Source: Motacilla alba alba | Taxonomy: Eukaryota; Chordata; Aves; Passeriformes; Motacillidae | Assembly: GCF_015832195.1 (NCBI RefSeq) | Contig: NC_052030.1 | Coordinates: 10,993,439-11,057,438 of the forward strand | Direction of reading: 5' to 3' | DNA: 64,000 bases | Shown: in pieces, positions 35,980 to 49,305 of the stretch | How the letters are laid out: each line of letters opens with the position of its first letter | Position numbering within the stretch: position 1 is the first letter of the stretch | Made by a program: the position numbers and the translations under genes | Notes under the pieces: generated by a model | What the model was told of the DNA's origin: nothing | Seen by the model: the letters and a program-made list of their open reading frames with translations, nothing else | The model's database searches: none

Positions 35980-37075
35980 CGGACCGTAACTCCCTCGGGC
36001 CAGGAGCCGGGCCTTTCATGTGCGTTTGAAGTGCGCGGGGTGTGGTGACCGCGGGGTGTGACGATTTGGTTCGTTCCCCGGGGCTGGGAGCGCTCGGTAC
36101 CGCTCCCCAGGAGGGGGACGGGGCGAAGGTTGGTCCCGGCAGGGCACGGGCACTGGGCCCGCTCCGGCCGGCTCCGAGCGGCCTTCCCCGGGCAGGGCTG
36201 GTCCGGTACTGCGGAGCGCGGGGAGCCGGGGTTCGTCATCCCTAAGGGGGAGCGGGGGTCATCCTTGAGGAAAGCCGGGCTCATCCCCGCAGGAGCAGCC
36301 AGGGCTCACCCCTAGGGAAGCCGGGGCCCTCCGTGAGGAGATGCTGGGGCTCATCCCCGCGGGGCAGCCGGGCCCTCCCCGCAGCGGCGGGGCCGGTCGC
36401 TGCCCGGTGAGGCGAGGGTGGGGGCGGCAGCCGGGCCGGTGCCTCCCGGGTGACAGTGGTTTCTTTTGTCTTGCGGAGCAATTCGTGGCTTCCAGTTGCA
36501 GGGCCCCAGTGTGGGAGCGCTGTCGGTGCGGGCCGAGGCGCCCCGAGGTAGCCTTTGTTCCCGCTGCCTCCTGGCAGCCCGCTCGCAGGCCCGGCAGGAG
36601 GGCCCCCGCGGTGCCGGGATGCTGCCGGGGGCCGCTCTCCCCCGGCACCCGGAGCGGCGCTCCCGCCCGGGGATGGCGAGCGAGGCCCGCGCCTTTCCCC
36701 GCGCTGGCACTTGCAGTTGGCTCATGGGTCTGTGGTATTCGGTTTCAGGCTCAGGGATTTCAACCAGCCGGCGCTGCTCCTGGGAGGAAGGAAGAGTGAG
36801 CTATACTTTTCTCATTGGCCCGAACAAAAAACAGAAGCCTCTGCTGGGGTTTGGGAGTGGTTTATGGGCTGAGCTCAGTGGCAGGGGAGCCCTCGCAATG
36901 CCAGAGGGAATAGAGCCGTATGGTGCGCGGTGCCTATTGCGGGAGAGAAGGAGCTGAGCTCAGGGTAACGCTGCTGCCTGTGCGCCGCTCGCGTCTCGCC
37001 GGGCCCATGTGCATGAACGCTGCCGCTGCCTGCCCTGCCCGGCGCTGCCTTCGCATCCCGGCGCGGCTCTCGCTG
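35980..37075. promoter_or_regulatory. Intragenic CpG island in intron 6
   Basis: About 1.1 kb of dense CpG between AT-rich flanks, comparable with the 5' promoter island. It has a GC box (GGGGGCGG near 36420), GT donor-like words such as CCCG|GTGAGG near 36407, and an imperfect tandem repeat at 36221-36385. Long overlapping open frames on both strands reflect composition. Position just upstream of exon 7 makes it a candidate internal promoter for a KDM2B transcript lacking exons 1 to 6, or for an antisense RNA. This role is inferred. Confidence 0.65.
36221..36385. repeat. Imperfect GC-rich tandem repeat within the island
   Basis: About seven degenerate units of 20-30 bases built on AGCCGGG, GCTCATCC and CCGCAGG or AAGGGG words, for example GGGCTCATCCCCGCAGGAGC and a later GGGGCTCATCCCCGCGGGG. 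Copies are uneven and partly degenerate. Confidence 0.6.
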
Positions 37076-37392
37076 TCTTTGTTTCTCTGTTTGCTTGCGG
37101 GTTTGTAGCGATGCGTGGCGAGTGCATTGTGGGTTTGCCTGGGAGTGTGGGCTCTGCGCTGGTTTATGGAGCGGTGTCTGTGTTGTTCCTGTGTTCCCAG
37201 CTCGCTGTGTTTGCTTAGTGGTTTAGCTTCATTTGTATCATCTCCCTCTCTTTTTTTGGATCTCTGTGTTTGTTCTTCCTCGTGAGTTTGCAGGTTACTC
37301 CATATTTCTTCGCATCATTTCTCTAAGAAATTTCCCTGATGTTTGTAGGGTTATTTTGTTGGTTTTCTTTTTTTTTCCTTTTTCCTTTCTTT

Positions 37393-37431
37393 GGGGGGGT
37401 GGGGGGGGGGGGGGGGGAGGGTGGGAGGGGG
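37393..37431 (+). repeat. Long G-run tract with quadruplex potential
   Basis: Seven G, a T, seventeen G, an A, then further G runs of three to five separated by single T or A. The tract sits about 300 bases after the CpG island and about 20 bases after a T-rich strip. At least four runs of three or more G with short loops satisfy the usual quadruplex pattern on the transcribed sense strand. Its length is likely polymorphic and hard to sequence. Confidence 0.85.
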
Positions 37432-39416
37432 ATGTTCCCCTTCTTTCCACATAATAAATCCTTCTTCCAAAATAACAATACATTAACTGGACAAATTTCA
37501 GGCTTGTGGAGAACACAAACCAAACTCTTCAGTAGGGAAGGGAAGCTCCCCCCCCAACCGATTACAAGCAGCTGCGTGTTTTAAAACCCTGACTGAGGCT
37601 GTGCAGGGAGATAAAGTGGAGTGTGCAGGGGTTGGATGTGGTAGCAGTTGTGAAAATATTCAACTTGGGGCATCTTTTGGGTTGCTTGTGTTTTCAGGGT
37701 GTAACTCTGGTCAGGTTGTCTCCCCATGCCTGATGTGGGATTGTGTTCCTGGAGCCACTGTACCTGCATTGGCCCGGAGCACTGTGGCCACAGCACACAG
37801 TGGGATGCATTTCCTAGATTTCTTTCAACGTGGATGCTGTGTTAGGGCTTTCCCCCCCTCTTTTCAATTTTTTTTTTCCCCCACCGTTGTTACAGAAAAC
37901 CCTGAAAAGTTGAGTGGTTCCCCAAATTAGCAGCTGTTGGTGATGAGAAGCCGCTGGCTGGGGCTGGAGCCGAGCGGTGCCTGAGATTAGCAGTGGCATG
38001 GAGTGTGCTGGGACCATGTGACTGCGGTGTACATTGGAAGAGGAAGCTGTAGAGGTCAATGCAAAGGCATTGTGCCAGACTCTGGCAACCAGGGAGAGAG
38101 CTGGATGGCGGAAGATCCTCCCGCAGGCTCCTGAGCCGGCCGGGAGCTGTTGGGTTTGGACAAAAGCAGGCCTGGGAGATTAACAGCATAAATTAAGGCA
38201 TGGTTTGTTTGTGGATGGAAAGAAAACCACTTTATTTTCCAAATGCTTTGCAGGTTTTTATTAATCGCCATCAGTGACTCTTTCACTAAAACCACCTTTA
38301 CTGGAGTGGAAATTGTGTTTAGAGGAGTTTCAAGAAAACAGAGGGGAAAATGGGGAAAAACAAGGAAAAGAAACAGTTGCATGTTCACAGTCGTACCTGC
38401 TTTGGTGTTTTCTCACAAAACTAAATTTTAAGCGCTTTGATTTGAGAGGATTCAATCCTGTTATTACCTCTCTGAACATAAACAGTTTGCCTGCTTCGGG
38501 TTTAGGTTATTGACTACTGAGGAATAGCTAAAACCAGCTGATGCCCAGGCCATGTTTGCTCTTCCAGAATATCTTAATTCAGGGGGTGACTGTTGATAGG
38601 TAGCACTGTCTAGAAAATTTTTGTTGTTAGTGTGATGTATTTTTTTATCTGGCCTTCTGCAAACTGAAAATAATTGACTCCATAAGGATTTGAATTTTTT
38701 ACTTTAAAACAACATGAACTTCTTAATACTCAGCACTGCTTACAAGCTGAGAATTTCTATGCTGATTTTTTTTTCCTAATGAGCAATAATTATTCAATCT
38801 GTGACTTTTTGCAGTTTGGCTGGAAGAAAGGCAACTTCCTTTCTGGGCTTCTTTTATTGTTTTTAAATTCTATCTGACTTGTAATCAACAACATCTTGGT
38901 AGAGAAAACATAAAAGGAGAATTTTTAAAAAAAAGTGTTTGGGAGGGAAGGACTCATATTTTGAAATGGAGCATATTGAGAGTGTAGACAGCTTCTTGGC
39001 TAGCTGTGATTTTTGAAGCATCTGAAATACCCCAGGGGCAGCAAAAGCTTCTTCCTGCTTCTGAAGGATTAAAAAAAAAAATTTAAAAAATTCCAGAGTG
39101 GGCAAGAGGAGAGACGTGTAATTGCACAAGGAGAGGTTTTAATTGTGAGATGAAGGCGCAGGACCTTTTTTGAAGCCCACAAATTGACTGTCTTCATGAC
39201 AGCATTGCGTATCATTCTGTCAACTCCGGCTCGGGATGTGGTTGCTAGGCAGCGGCTCTTATGGACCCAGAGTGGCTCTGATTTGCCAGCCTTCTGCAGA
39301 CACATGGTAAGGTCCTTCCCAGCCTATCATCTACAGGGACTTCTGCACGCCGGCTGCATACTGCTGAGCTTCTCCTACCTGAATGTGAGCAGAAAAAGAC
39401 ACACTTAAATCAAACC

Positions 39417-39552
39417 TTTTTTTTTTTTTTTCCTTTCCTTTTTTTTTTTTTTTTTAAAGAAAAAAAAAAACAACAAATCCCCTTCCGGTAGTGTTTCCAT
39501 AACTCCCCTTAAAAACCAAACCAAACCAAACCAAAAAAAAAAAAAAAAAAAA
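39417..39552. repeat. Paired T and A homopolymer tracts with (CCAAA) repeats
   Basis: T runs (39417-39431 and 39439-39455) are followed by A runs (39461-39470 and 39533-39552) and by about four copies of CCAAA near 39515-39534. The T and A tracts could pair as a hairpin in RNA. It may also be the tail of a decayed retroelement, but no body is recognisable. Confidence 0.75.
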
Positions 39553-40318
39553 GCCATGAAACGGAGACCGGAACAAGGAAAAGAGGTTAGTGGGTTAAGT
39601 GGTGTGTGTTTCCTGCGTTTGCAAAGGTGCCTACAGTGAGGAGGGCGGCTGTGATTCGGCCATTAGTTACAGATGGTGGCTGCAGGCTGGAGATTCCTGC
39701 AGCCAGACCACAGCTCTTGTGTCTTTTCCAGCAATGCAGACTTTAAACTGCTCAAATCCTGTATCAAGACGGCGTAAAAAATAGTGGATTTGATAGTTAG
39801 TGTGGCTGCCGGCTGGGTCCTTTATGTATTTTGATGCAGAATGCCTAGAAATGTGAACAAAAAGGAGTTAGTTTGCCAAATGAGGTTTCTGTCCCCTAAT
39901 CCTTGCAAAAATGGCATGAGTAGCAAGTAGGTAAAGAACATTCAGGAGGATTTATAAGCGAATTAGATTTTTCAAAACTTTGCAGCAATTTGTGTACAAC
40001 TTCTGGTGAAGGTTGTGTCTCTGAAGCGATGAAGGAGAGCATTAAACAGATCACCCCAGGGACTGGCAGTGCCATAAGAAATATTTCCGAACAGCCTAAC
40101 TTTTAATGTTTTTCTATTCCCTAACTCTGGAAGCTTTAATTCCTCTTGTAGGAACAGCAAACTCAGACACGGAGAGACGCGTTTTTCAGCAGAAACCTTG
40201 TTACCTTCATGAGACAAATTCCTGTACTGTAAATGCAGAAACTTAATTGGTGGAAGCAGCATTGCACAGGCAGTTAACCTCTGCAAATTAAGATGTGAAA
40301 AATACTGTTTCAGACTGA

Positions 40319-41478
<1,160 letters not shown>

Positions 41479-44400
41479 TAACCTTCTGGAATGACTGGGA
41501 TTGTGCTTTACTAACAGTTCTGTGTAAAACAATTCTTCACACCTAAACCCCATACTGACCTCTTTATTTGCTGTGGCAGAAGAAAGGCCAGGGACTAAAT
41601 GTGAGTAATTTTACAGAAATTAAGACTGCTGGAAAATGTACTGTGAGGAAGTGTGTGCAGTGATTGTGTGTGTGTACTGGGAGAAAGGAGAGCGGAGCTG
41701 GGGCTCTGGAGCTGTCAGTTCACCACTTCTCATCAGAGCTGTACTGACTGCTGCTGTTAGCTTTCTGGGAAAGACAGTTTTCTCTTTTTGTGATCTCTTC
41801 TGGCAGGTTTCACCTGCAGTTCAGTAACTTGCATCTTTGCCTCTATCTGTAGCCAGAGGTGGGTCTTGGTGGAACTCAAAGAGAGATTCCAGTCCATGGG
41901 AGAGCAGCTGCTGTGCTCCCTCAGGTTGCTTCTTGGGGAAACAGCTTCATTGTCATAACTGTTCAGATGGTGCTGAATCTGGACACCTTCCAGCAGCCCA
42001 GCCACACTCAGTTTTACACTGCTGCCCACCTCAGTAGCTGTGTTGCATGATCCAGGCTCGTCCTGCAAAGCCACCAAATAGTTGTTGCTTTGAAGGCTGA
42101 TGCTTCAGCCCTTTCAGCTCCTACCTAAACTGGAAGGAGGATGGTGGGATGTGTAACAGCCCTCATTTAAGATTGTATCAGACTTTGCTTTCTGTGACTA
42201 TTATGGAACTGTAAGTTTGTTTATAATTATTTAACACATTGCCTCTGTCTATTGGATCTTACCAGGGAAATAAACATAGGTAGATTTTCTACATGACAGA
42301 AAGGCAGGCTGGTAGTTTTTCAGCTCTGGAATTATTACTCTGTGGAGATGGGATTATTATTTTTTAACCCTAGAAACAAGAGACAATGCAGGTCATGCAG
42401 AGACAGGGACAGTGTTCTTCTCATCTGGGGAGTGTTGTTAGGATCAATTGAAGGCCACAAATGTGCACATTTGTAAGTATTTGGTAAGAATCAGCCTGGG
42501 AGATGACAGACAAAATGACTTTGAGGGTGGAGGAGTTAATCTGTTAGAGGAATTAGATCTTGCCTTGAAACAGGTCAGAATGTGCCGTTACTGTTTGAAC
42601 TGGGTGTTTGAGTGTGGCTGTGCTGTTTGCTTAGATCCCATTACTGCATCTTCTATTTATCTCCATCCTCCTGTGAAAAGCCTCCTACAAGTAAGACTTT
42701 CTGCATGTCAGTTTAGTCATGTTCAGCAGCTGGAACACTGCAGGTTGTGGGAGCTTGGACAGGACACAGCTGTAACATGGTGGCTGACACAAAGTGATTC
42801 CAAATGGGTTTTTGACTGGAGTTTCTGTTTTCTTAGGAAAGCCCCAAGTACAGAAATGCCAATACCTCAGACACTTTAGGCTCCATGCCAGATTTGAAAG
42901 GCATTTATGAATAATTTCTCTGTAAGCACCTCATAGATTCAAGGATTTTTGCTCTGCTGTATGTTGTTTGGAAAACTTCTTTGCAAATCTCTTATTTGTG
43001 TGAAAGGGCATTATTTCTGCCTTTGTTTTAAGAGTATGGAAATGCCTAATTAAAGGCTGTTCCAGGTCAGTGAATTGAGCACAGCTGTGTAAAACAGGTC
43101 AATTCCTGTGACCTCTTTGCTCTGGTTTGTGCACATATCATGTTAGTTAATGTTTGAAAGTGGTTTTTATGTGCTTTAGAAGTGTTCTTAGTGTTTAGAT
43201 TCTGTTTATGGATGTCTGTAAAACCAGCGTGTCCTGTATTTTCAATTGAGCCTGATAAACCCTTGACCAGCCTCAACTCATCCATGAGGAATTACCTTCT
43301 AATTACAGGTTTGGTCACAGAAAGTGTAGAGGAATTAGTGCTGGGCTGTGAATGGGGAACACTTCAGCAAGGGACCTTTCCCATAAAATATCCTGCTCTG
43401 CTTCTGCTTTCAAGTAATTTTTTGGGAGTAGTCCTAGAAATGCTGTTATACCATAGCACTGTGAGGGTGAAGTCAGTAGGGAAGACTGTAAGAAGACAAA
43501 TGAGGGAGTGAAATCACAGTCAGCTGGGAAATGGAAGGTTTATCTGAGAATCTGGGATCAGCAGTAGATCCAGTAAATCCCCAAAAGGACAAACCACGTG
43601 GACAAGAATGGGGATCATTCTTAGGGAAGGCATAATGATAGTGCTCACCAGGGCCTCAGGGTATTTTCCTCTCCATCACTGCCACCATCCTTTCAGGATT
43701 AACTTTAAACCAGTAGATTTCTGCTGGTGTTTGTAACCCTGCAGAGCACTGAGAGCACGATCCCAGCTGTGGTATCAAGGAGGAATTGAGCCCAGTATCA
43801 TCAGCACAGTGAGTTGTTATGGGCCTAGGTGCATTTTTCAGCACTTTAGGAGTTCCTCCTAAATATGGGGAGGAGGAGAGCAAGCTGGGATTTTGAGGGA
43901 TACTCTTGCAGGAGCCCAGCTGTACCCTGGTGGCCCCATAGGGCTGCTCCACGAGCCCTGCACTGTTACAAGTTCTCATCTCCCGCTTTACTGATTCCCA
44001 CTGCTGAATCAAGGATGATAACCCTGCTAAAGCTGTGCTAAAGTGATAAAATCAACTAGGAACCTGGCCTTTTCCACTAATGCAACTGGTGGCAGCCTAT
44101 TTGTTGATTGAGAAATACACACATTGTGCCATTCTGAGGTTTATGGCCAGATTAGATTCAAGATGTTAGACCAGCTGAAGGTTCAAGAGGGGAGGAAGGC
44201 ATAACTGCTTTTCCTGAGCCTCTGTCACTGGGCAGAGGCAGTGGCCTTGGGCTGGGTCTTCTGATCTGACTGTAGGCTTTTGAAATCTGTAGCTTTAATG
44301 TGAGTCCATGGAAGAGGTGAGATGTTGGGCTGCCATTAGATCTTGCAGAAAACTTGTACAGTGCTGATTTATTCAACATTCCTACGATCAAAATCCAGAC

Positions 44401-44882
44401 AGGGTGACCTGCTGTTAACTGGGTGATGTTCCTTTCTGGTTCTTCTTCAAACTTCTCATGTTGCTGCATGCAATTTCATAACAGTTGTGTTTCACCTGGG
44501 AGCTGGCAGTGTTCCACTGAGGAGTAAGCTGTTTGTTTTGCTTTATTTTTCTTATGTTCTCTGTACTGCACTTCAGGGCCTTTGGCATGGAAACATGCTG
44601 TTAGAGTCTCTCTTAATTATTGTGGTAACCTGAGAGTGCTCCAGAGTTCTTGTCTCCAGTCAAATGCAGAAATAATGACCTTTCTCAGATGAATGTTTTT
44701 GGGAAGGAGCGTGGACAGAAAGAGATGTTCTGTGTGGACTGCAGGCAGCTATTTGCAGGGATTCAAAGTGTTTCAGATGCTGTCTCAGTGGTTATCAGTG
44801 GCATTTTGCCTATTAGGAGTGTGTGGTCCTAGGTCACCTCTGCTGTGCCAGTGAGAGTTTGATGGATTATTGTGTGATGGGG

Positions 44883-44896
44883 CCAGAAGGTGGCAC
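44883..44896 (+). promoter_or_regulatory. CTCF-like motif (one mismatch)
   Basis: CCAGAAGGTGGCAC fits CCASYAGRKGGCRS except for A at the fifth position. It points along the + strand, opposite to the motif at 25531. Weaker than that site and supported by motif only. Confidence 0.3.
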
Positions 44897-47800
44897 ATAG
44901 CCCTTGCAGCAGGAGAATGACAGGCTATTAAAATCTGGCTGGTACATGTTTTGCAGGGTGTTGTGCTAGGGCTGCAGAGCTGCCTGGCTGGTTTTGGTTG
45001 CTCTTTAGCTTTTCCCATTCTGTGAGCTTCCACTGACACTAATGGAATCTCCGTGCCTGGAACCTCAGGGACCAGATGAAGAAGATTGGTGGAGGGGATC
45101 AAAGAGGAGAGGCTTTTTGCTCTGAGTGTCTGCTTTCAGATGGAAGGTGACAGCATGATGCTGGATTTTTGATTCTGTACCTAATGCCGAGCTCTGCCTC
45201 ATTCTCAAAAACAATTTAAGATTGAGAGTTGCTGTATTACTTGTACTACTGGGGCAGAATTAGTAAATACTTAACTTTAAAAATGTAAACATGATCTTTC
45301 CTTGATAGATTTGCTTGTGGGCACTGCTATGATGCAGTCATTTTTCTTTTGAGATTTGATTTGCTGGCAGTGCCCACTCTCAGGTTACCTCTTTAGTCAC
45401 TTTTTATTTTTGAGACAAATGTATTTCATGTTTTCCACCCCAAGTTGCTGTAGAATTGCAGGAAAACGTGTGGCAACTTCTGTATCACAAGGCAAAATAT
45501 CAGTTCAGTTACTAATGGAAACAGATGCACCATGGTTTTGGCTTGGAGCTGGTAGGCTGTTTGCCCCATAGCTTTATAAGTTAATATTCTTTTTTATTAT
45601 TCTCAGATGGATGATTGCATCCTTGGGTAGGAATTTGCAGCCCACTGAAATCTTCTAACAAGTTTGCAATGTTTAATAATACTTGTTTTATAAAATTCAA
45701 AAGATAATGAGATCATATCTTTCTTTTAACTGTTCAGAAAAAGTGTTTGTTACTGTTAATTTTACCTTCTTGATTTACTAGAGATGATAACATCTAAATA
45801 TTCAAGTGTGTCTTAGGAGTGGTGGAATAATTCATAACTGTAAATCAGCTGAGAGCATTTCTGGGTCTCCTGAAGAGAATTCCTGCTCAGTGTTGGCTTG
45901 GCTTCATACACTAGGATTGTTTTGGGAAGGAAAAAGCACTTATTGATCGCCAGGAGCTGAAATAAAAACCATCAACTTCAGAAAAACCTTAAGTGGATGG
46001 TCTTATTGAGACTTGACATGAGGGCTGTGAGCAGTGACTGCAGTGTCTGTACTCCCAATCCCATTTATCCCACGTGCCTGAGGCTGTGCTGGGCAGGACT
46101 GGGCAGTGGCACTGCAGGAGCTGCCCCGGGGCTGGGCTGCTTCCACCTTCAGGTCACCCACGGGCAAGAATCTTCCTGGTTCCTGGCTGGTCCTCAAAGC
46201 CACCCAGTCAATGTCCTCCTCTCATCTGCAGGATTTGATTGTAGCTTTAGGTAATATTTAGCAGGTGCTTTTGTTTGTGACTTCCAGACAAAAATTAATC
46301 ATTTCTTGTTCCACTGACTTTGACTTTTCCAGTCCTTATTCCAGTTGTTCTCATGTTATTCCAATGCTTTTTTTAGCACTAAGGGTAAAATTAAATTTTT
46401 GGCCTTTTTCTCCGTTTTTGAGGCAATTACCAAGAGGTGAGGTGTTATCTCCTGCCTCACATGAAGCCATGGAACACAGGGGGTTGTGCAGCAGTGGCAG
46501 GGTTTGTGTGAGCAGCACAGAGTAGTCACTGAGGAGAGAACTGCTGCACTCACTCCAGAGGTGTCAGAATTGGGGGCTGTGTGGGAAGTTTGTGCTGTGA
46601 GAGCTGGAAGTCAGACACACAGGAGCAGACATGACAGGCTGTTCAGCACAGGTGACATGATCTAAAATGTCAACAGACTTTCAATGCATCCAGTAAAATG
46701 CAGTGGCACAGGTGAAGGTGAGGCAGGGGTGTGGATGACATTAAAGCAAATCCCTTGGCTGTCCTTTTGTCTTCCCCATACGTGCAGCACCTCCTGCTCT
46801 GGAGGTTTGTCTTCCCCTTTAAAAACCGTGGTAATTGGGGAGCTGACAAGATGGGTGTTTTTGTTTGCAAATGGTCACAATGAACATTCATCCTCCTCAG
46901 TTTATTTCTGAGTCGTGCTGTAGCTAAGCTGTGGGAATGGATTGAATGTGCCATCCAAGCTCCTCTTTCCTCAGAGCTCATTTCCACAATACATTACCCT
47001 GATGGAAATGTTTCCTGTTTTCTGCTCATCTCTCTTTCCTCCTACTTCTACTTTTCTGATGCTGACCTCCAGTTTTTCTCCATACACAGCCTGGTTATTA
47101 GAACAAGAGATTTTCGTGTTGGTTTTTTTTTTTTTTTCCTCTGTAACATCTGTGCCAGTCTGGCTGGGATTTTGTACCTTGTCAGTTTTCCCATCTTTTT
47201 TGTTTAACCTTGCCTGTTCTGTCCTGTGTCCCTGGAATCCACCTCTTGGTGCTCGTGTCTCTGCAGTTTCAATTATGCACGTGCGTTCCTCAGGCAAGTG
47301 GAAGCTATTTTGGGATGCAGTGTGACTGAAATGCTGCACAGCTGAGTGACCAAAATCTATTTTCTGTGCAGGTGACTCCTGTGACAGGGTGTGTCCTGCA
47401 GAGGGGCTGAGCTGGATGCTGCCTGTGGGAGCACATGGACTGCAGGAAATCTGGGATTCCCCAGGACTGAGCTGTGTGCCCAGCTCAGCACTTCAGCAAG
47501 GGGGGGAGGGTACCCACAGGCATCACCTGTGCCTGTCTCAGAGCTATGCCTGGAAATCATCCCTGCCTTGGCAGGGGTAGGAATTTGACTTCCCAGGCCT
47601 TTATATGATGACTTTGTTGTTTGGTCTCTCATTTATTTTTCTTTTTATTTTCCCAATCCTGATGGATTTTATTGCTGTGTTTTAAAGGGTTTTGCTACTG
47701 ACAACTGTGTCATTAACAGCAATATTTTCAGTCTTGTTATTAGAAATACTTGCAGCTTGAAGGGCCTGGTGTTCAGTTAATTCAGCAGCTGGGAGCTGGA

Positions 47801-48549
47801 GGTACTAATTGCTTGTAAGATATTTAGTCCTGGATTATAAATGCAAGTAGGGAATTAAAGATCTTCTCCACAGAACCAGAGGTTGTTTCAGATATTTTAC
47901 AGAAGATTTTCAGTTTGCACTGTACCAGCTCTGCAAGAATGGATGCTTGAAATGATATTTGTGTTCATTATTCTTTCTGTGCAAGGGTTTGTCGTGTCTG
48001 GAACACCATTTGTTAGAGCATTGGCTCAAGCCACTGGTAGATCCTTCCACATTTCTCCCAAAACTATTGGGACTACTACCAAGAAAGTCTAGCAGTTATT
48101 AACACAAAAACCCTTGTCATCTCATGGGGGTAGCGTTGAGAAGTCAAGAAAGGTGTGTTGAGAGACCCAAAGACCAGGAAAGAATGAAACCAGCTGCACT
48201 CCAGTGTGAAATGCTCACTGAGGAAATACAATCTGTAGGGGAAGGCTACTGTGTGGTTGCAGTGGAAGCACCCACACAAAGAACAGCTGCATCGATGGGA
48301 TTTAATTTTATTGATTATTAAATGAAGGGCTATCTCCTTTTAACCTTTTAAATAGGACAAGAATCAGCTCGGTTACTCCTTTTAATCAAGTTGTAAATAT
48401 TTGGTAGCAAATTGTATTTTGAATGATGTTGATAATTTCACTAAAATAACAGCTGCACTAAGGTTGGACATTGACACCTGTGTGGAGAGAACTGCTGTGG
48501 GAAGTGGTGCTGAGGACTCAGTGTTCTGCTGTTAGTGCCTGGTTCTGAG

Positions 48550-48645
48550 CTGTCTTCTGCCACCACTCACTTGTGGGGCCATGAAAGTCATTTTACTTTT
48601 TCAAGTTTCAGATTGTTCATCTCTAAACCTGACAATTAAGGTGGA
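48550..48645 (+). repeat. MIR-type SINE remnant
   Basis: The words run in MIR order: GAAAGTCATTTTACTTTTTC, then CAAGTTTCAGATTGTTCATC and TCTAAACCTGACAATTAAGG. These correspond to AAGTCACTTAACCTCT, CTCAGTTTCCTCATC and TGTAAAATGGGGATAAT in MIR. Diverged; limits uncertain. Confidence 0.45.
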
Positions 48646-49151
48646 TTGTCACGCAAACCAGCCCTCTGTTTCAGCACCCTGCCAATGGGTTGGCTTTGGG
48701 GACCCAGATTAGCCTCAGCACATGGTTTCCACTCTCTCCCCCAACCTCAGAAATCTTTGTTTACCCAGTGGAAGCAGTGGCCCCAACTTCCTTGACCTTG
48801 GATCTGTTTTCCTTCCCAAAGACTAGGATGAGGATCATGTATTTTTGTAGCAGTTTTCTCTTAGTACAGACTGATGTATTTCATGTGAGGTGCTGAACTA
48901 CTTCAGCTGTGAAGTATTTATAGTGTTGATGTGTGTTGTGTAGTGTTACCCTTACATGAAAAAAAAAATCCTCTCCAGTTGATTGTTCTTGATTTGGAAG
49001 TAATAAACAGGCTGGAGCTCTGTAACTGAAATTATGCTGACCAGAGAAGGAAAGATGGAATAATTCTGAGAGCTGCCAGAGCCATGAGCCACCCGCTGGT
49101 TTTATATGCATCGCATTTAGTGTGTGGAGTCAGACCTGTAAATTGACTGAA

Positions 49152-49305
49152 ACCTGGAACAGGTTGCCCAGAGGGGCTATGGACTCTTCATCCCAGGAGA
49201 CACCATGGGCCATCTGGAGCCTGTTCTGTGCAGCTGGCTCTAGGTGGTCATGAGTGTTGGACCTCCAGAGGTCCCCTCCAGCCTCTGCCATTCTGTCACT
49301 CTGAA
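49152..49305 (+). repeat. CR1 LINE 3' end fragment
   Basis: Starts CTGGAACAGGTTGCCCAGAG, a standard CR1 word, and ends GTTGGACCTCCAGAGGTCCC, CTCCAGCCTCTGCCATTCTG, TCACTCTG. The last part is the CR1 3' UTR with its ATTCTG-type terminal repeats. About 150 bases; the element is 5'-truncated, as nearly all CR1 copies are. Confidence 0.85.

Noticed and set aside
36042..36957. Several open frames above 100 codons in the intron 6 island
   Set aside because: They are mutually overlapping on both strands, rich in Ala, Gly, Pro and Arg, and typical of GC-rich repeats.
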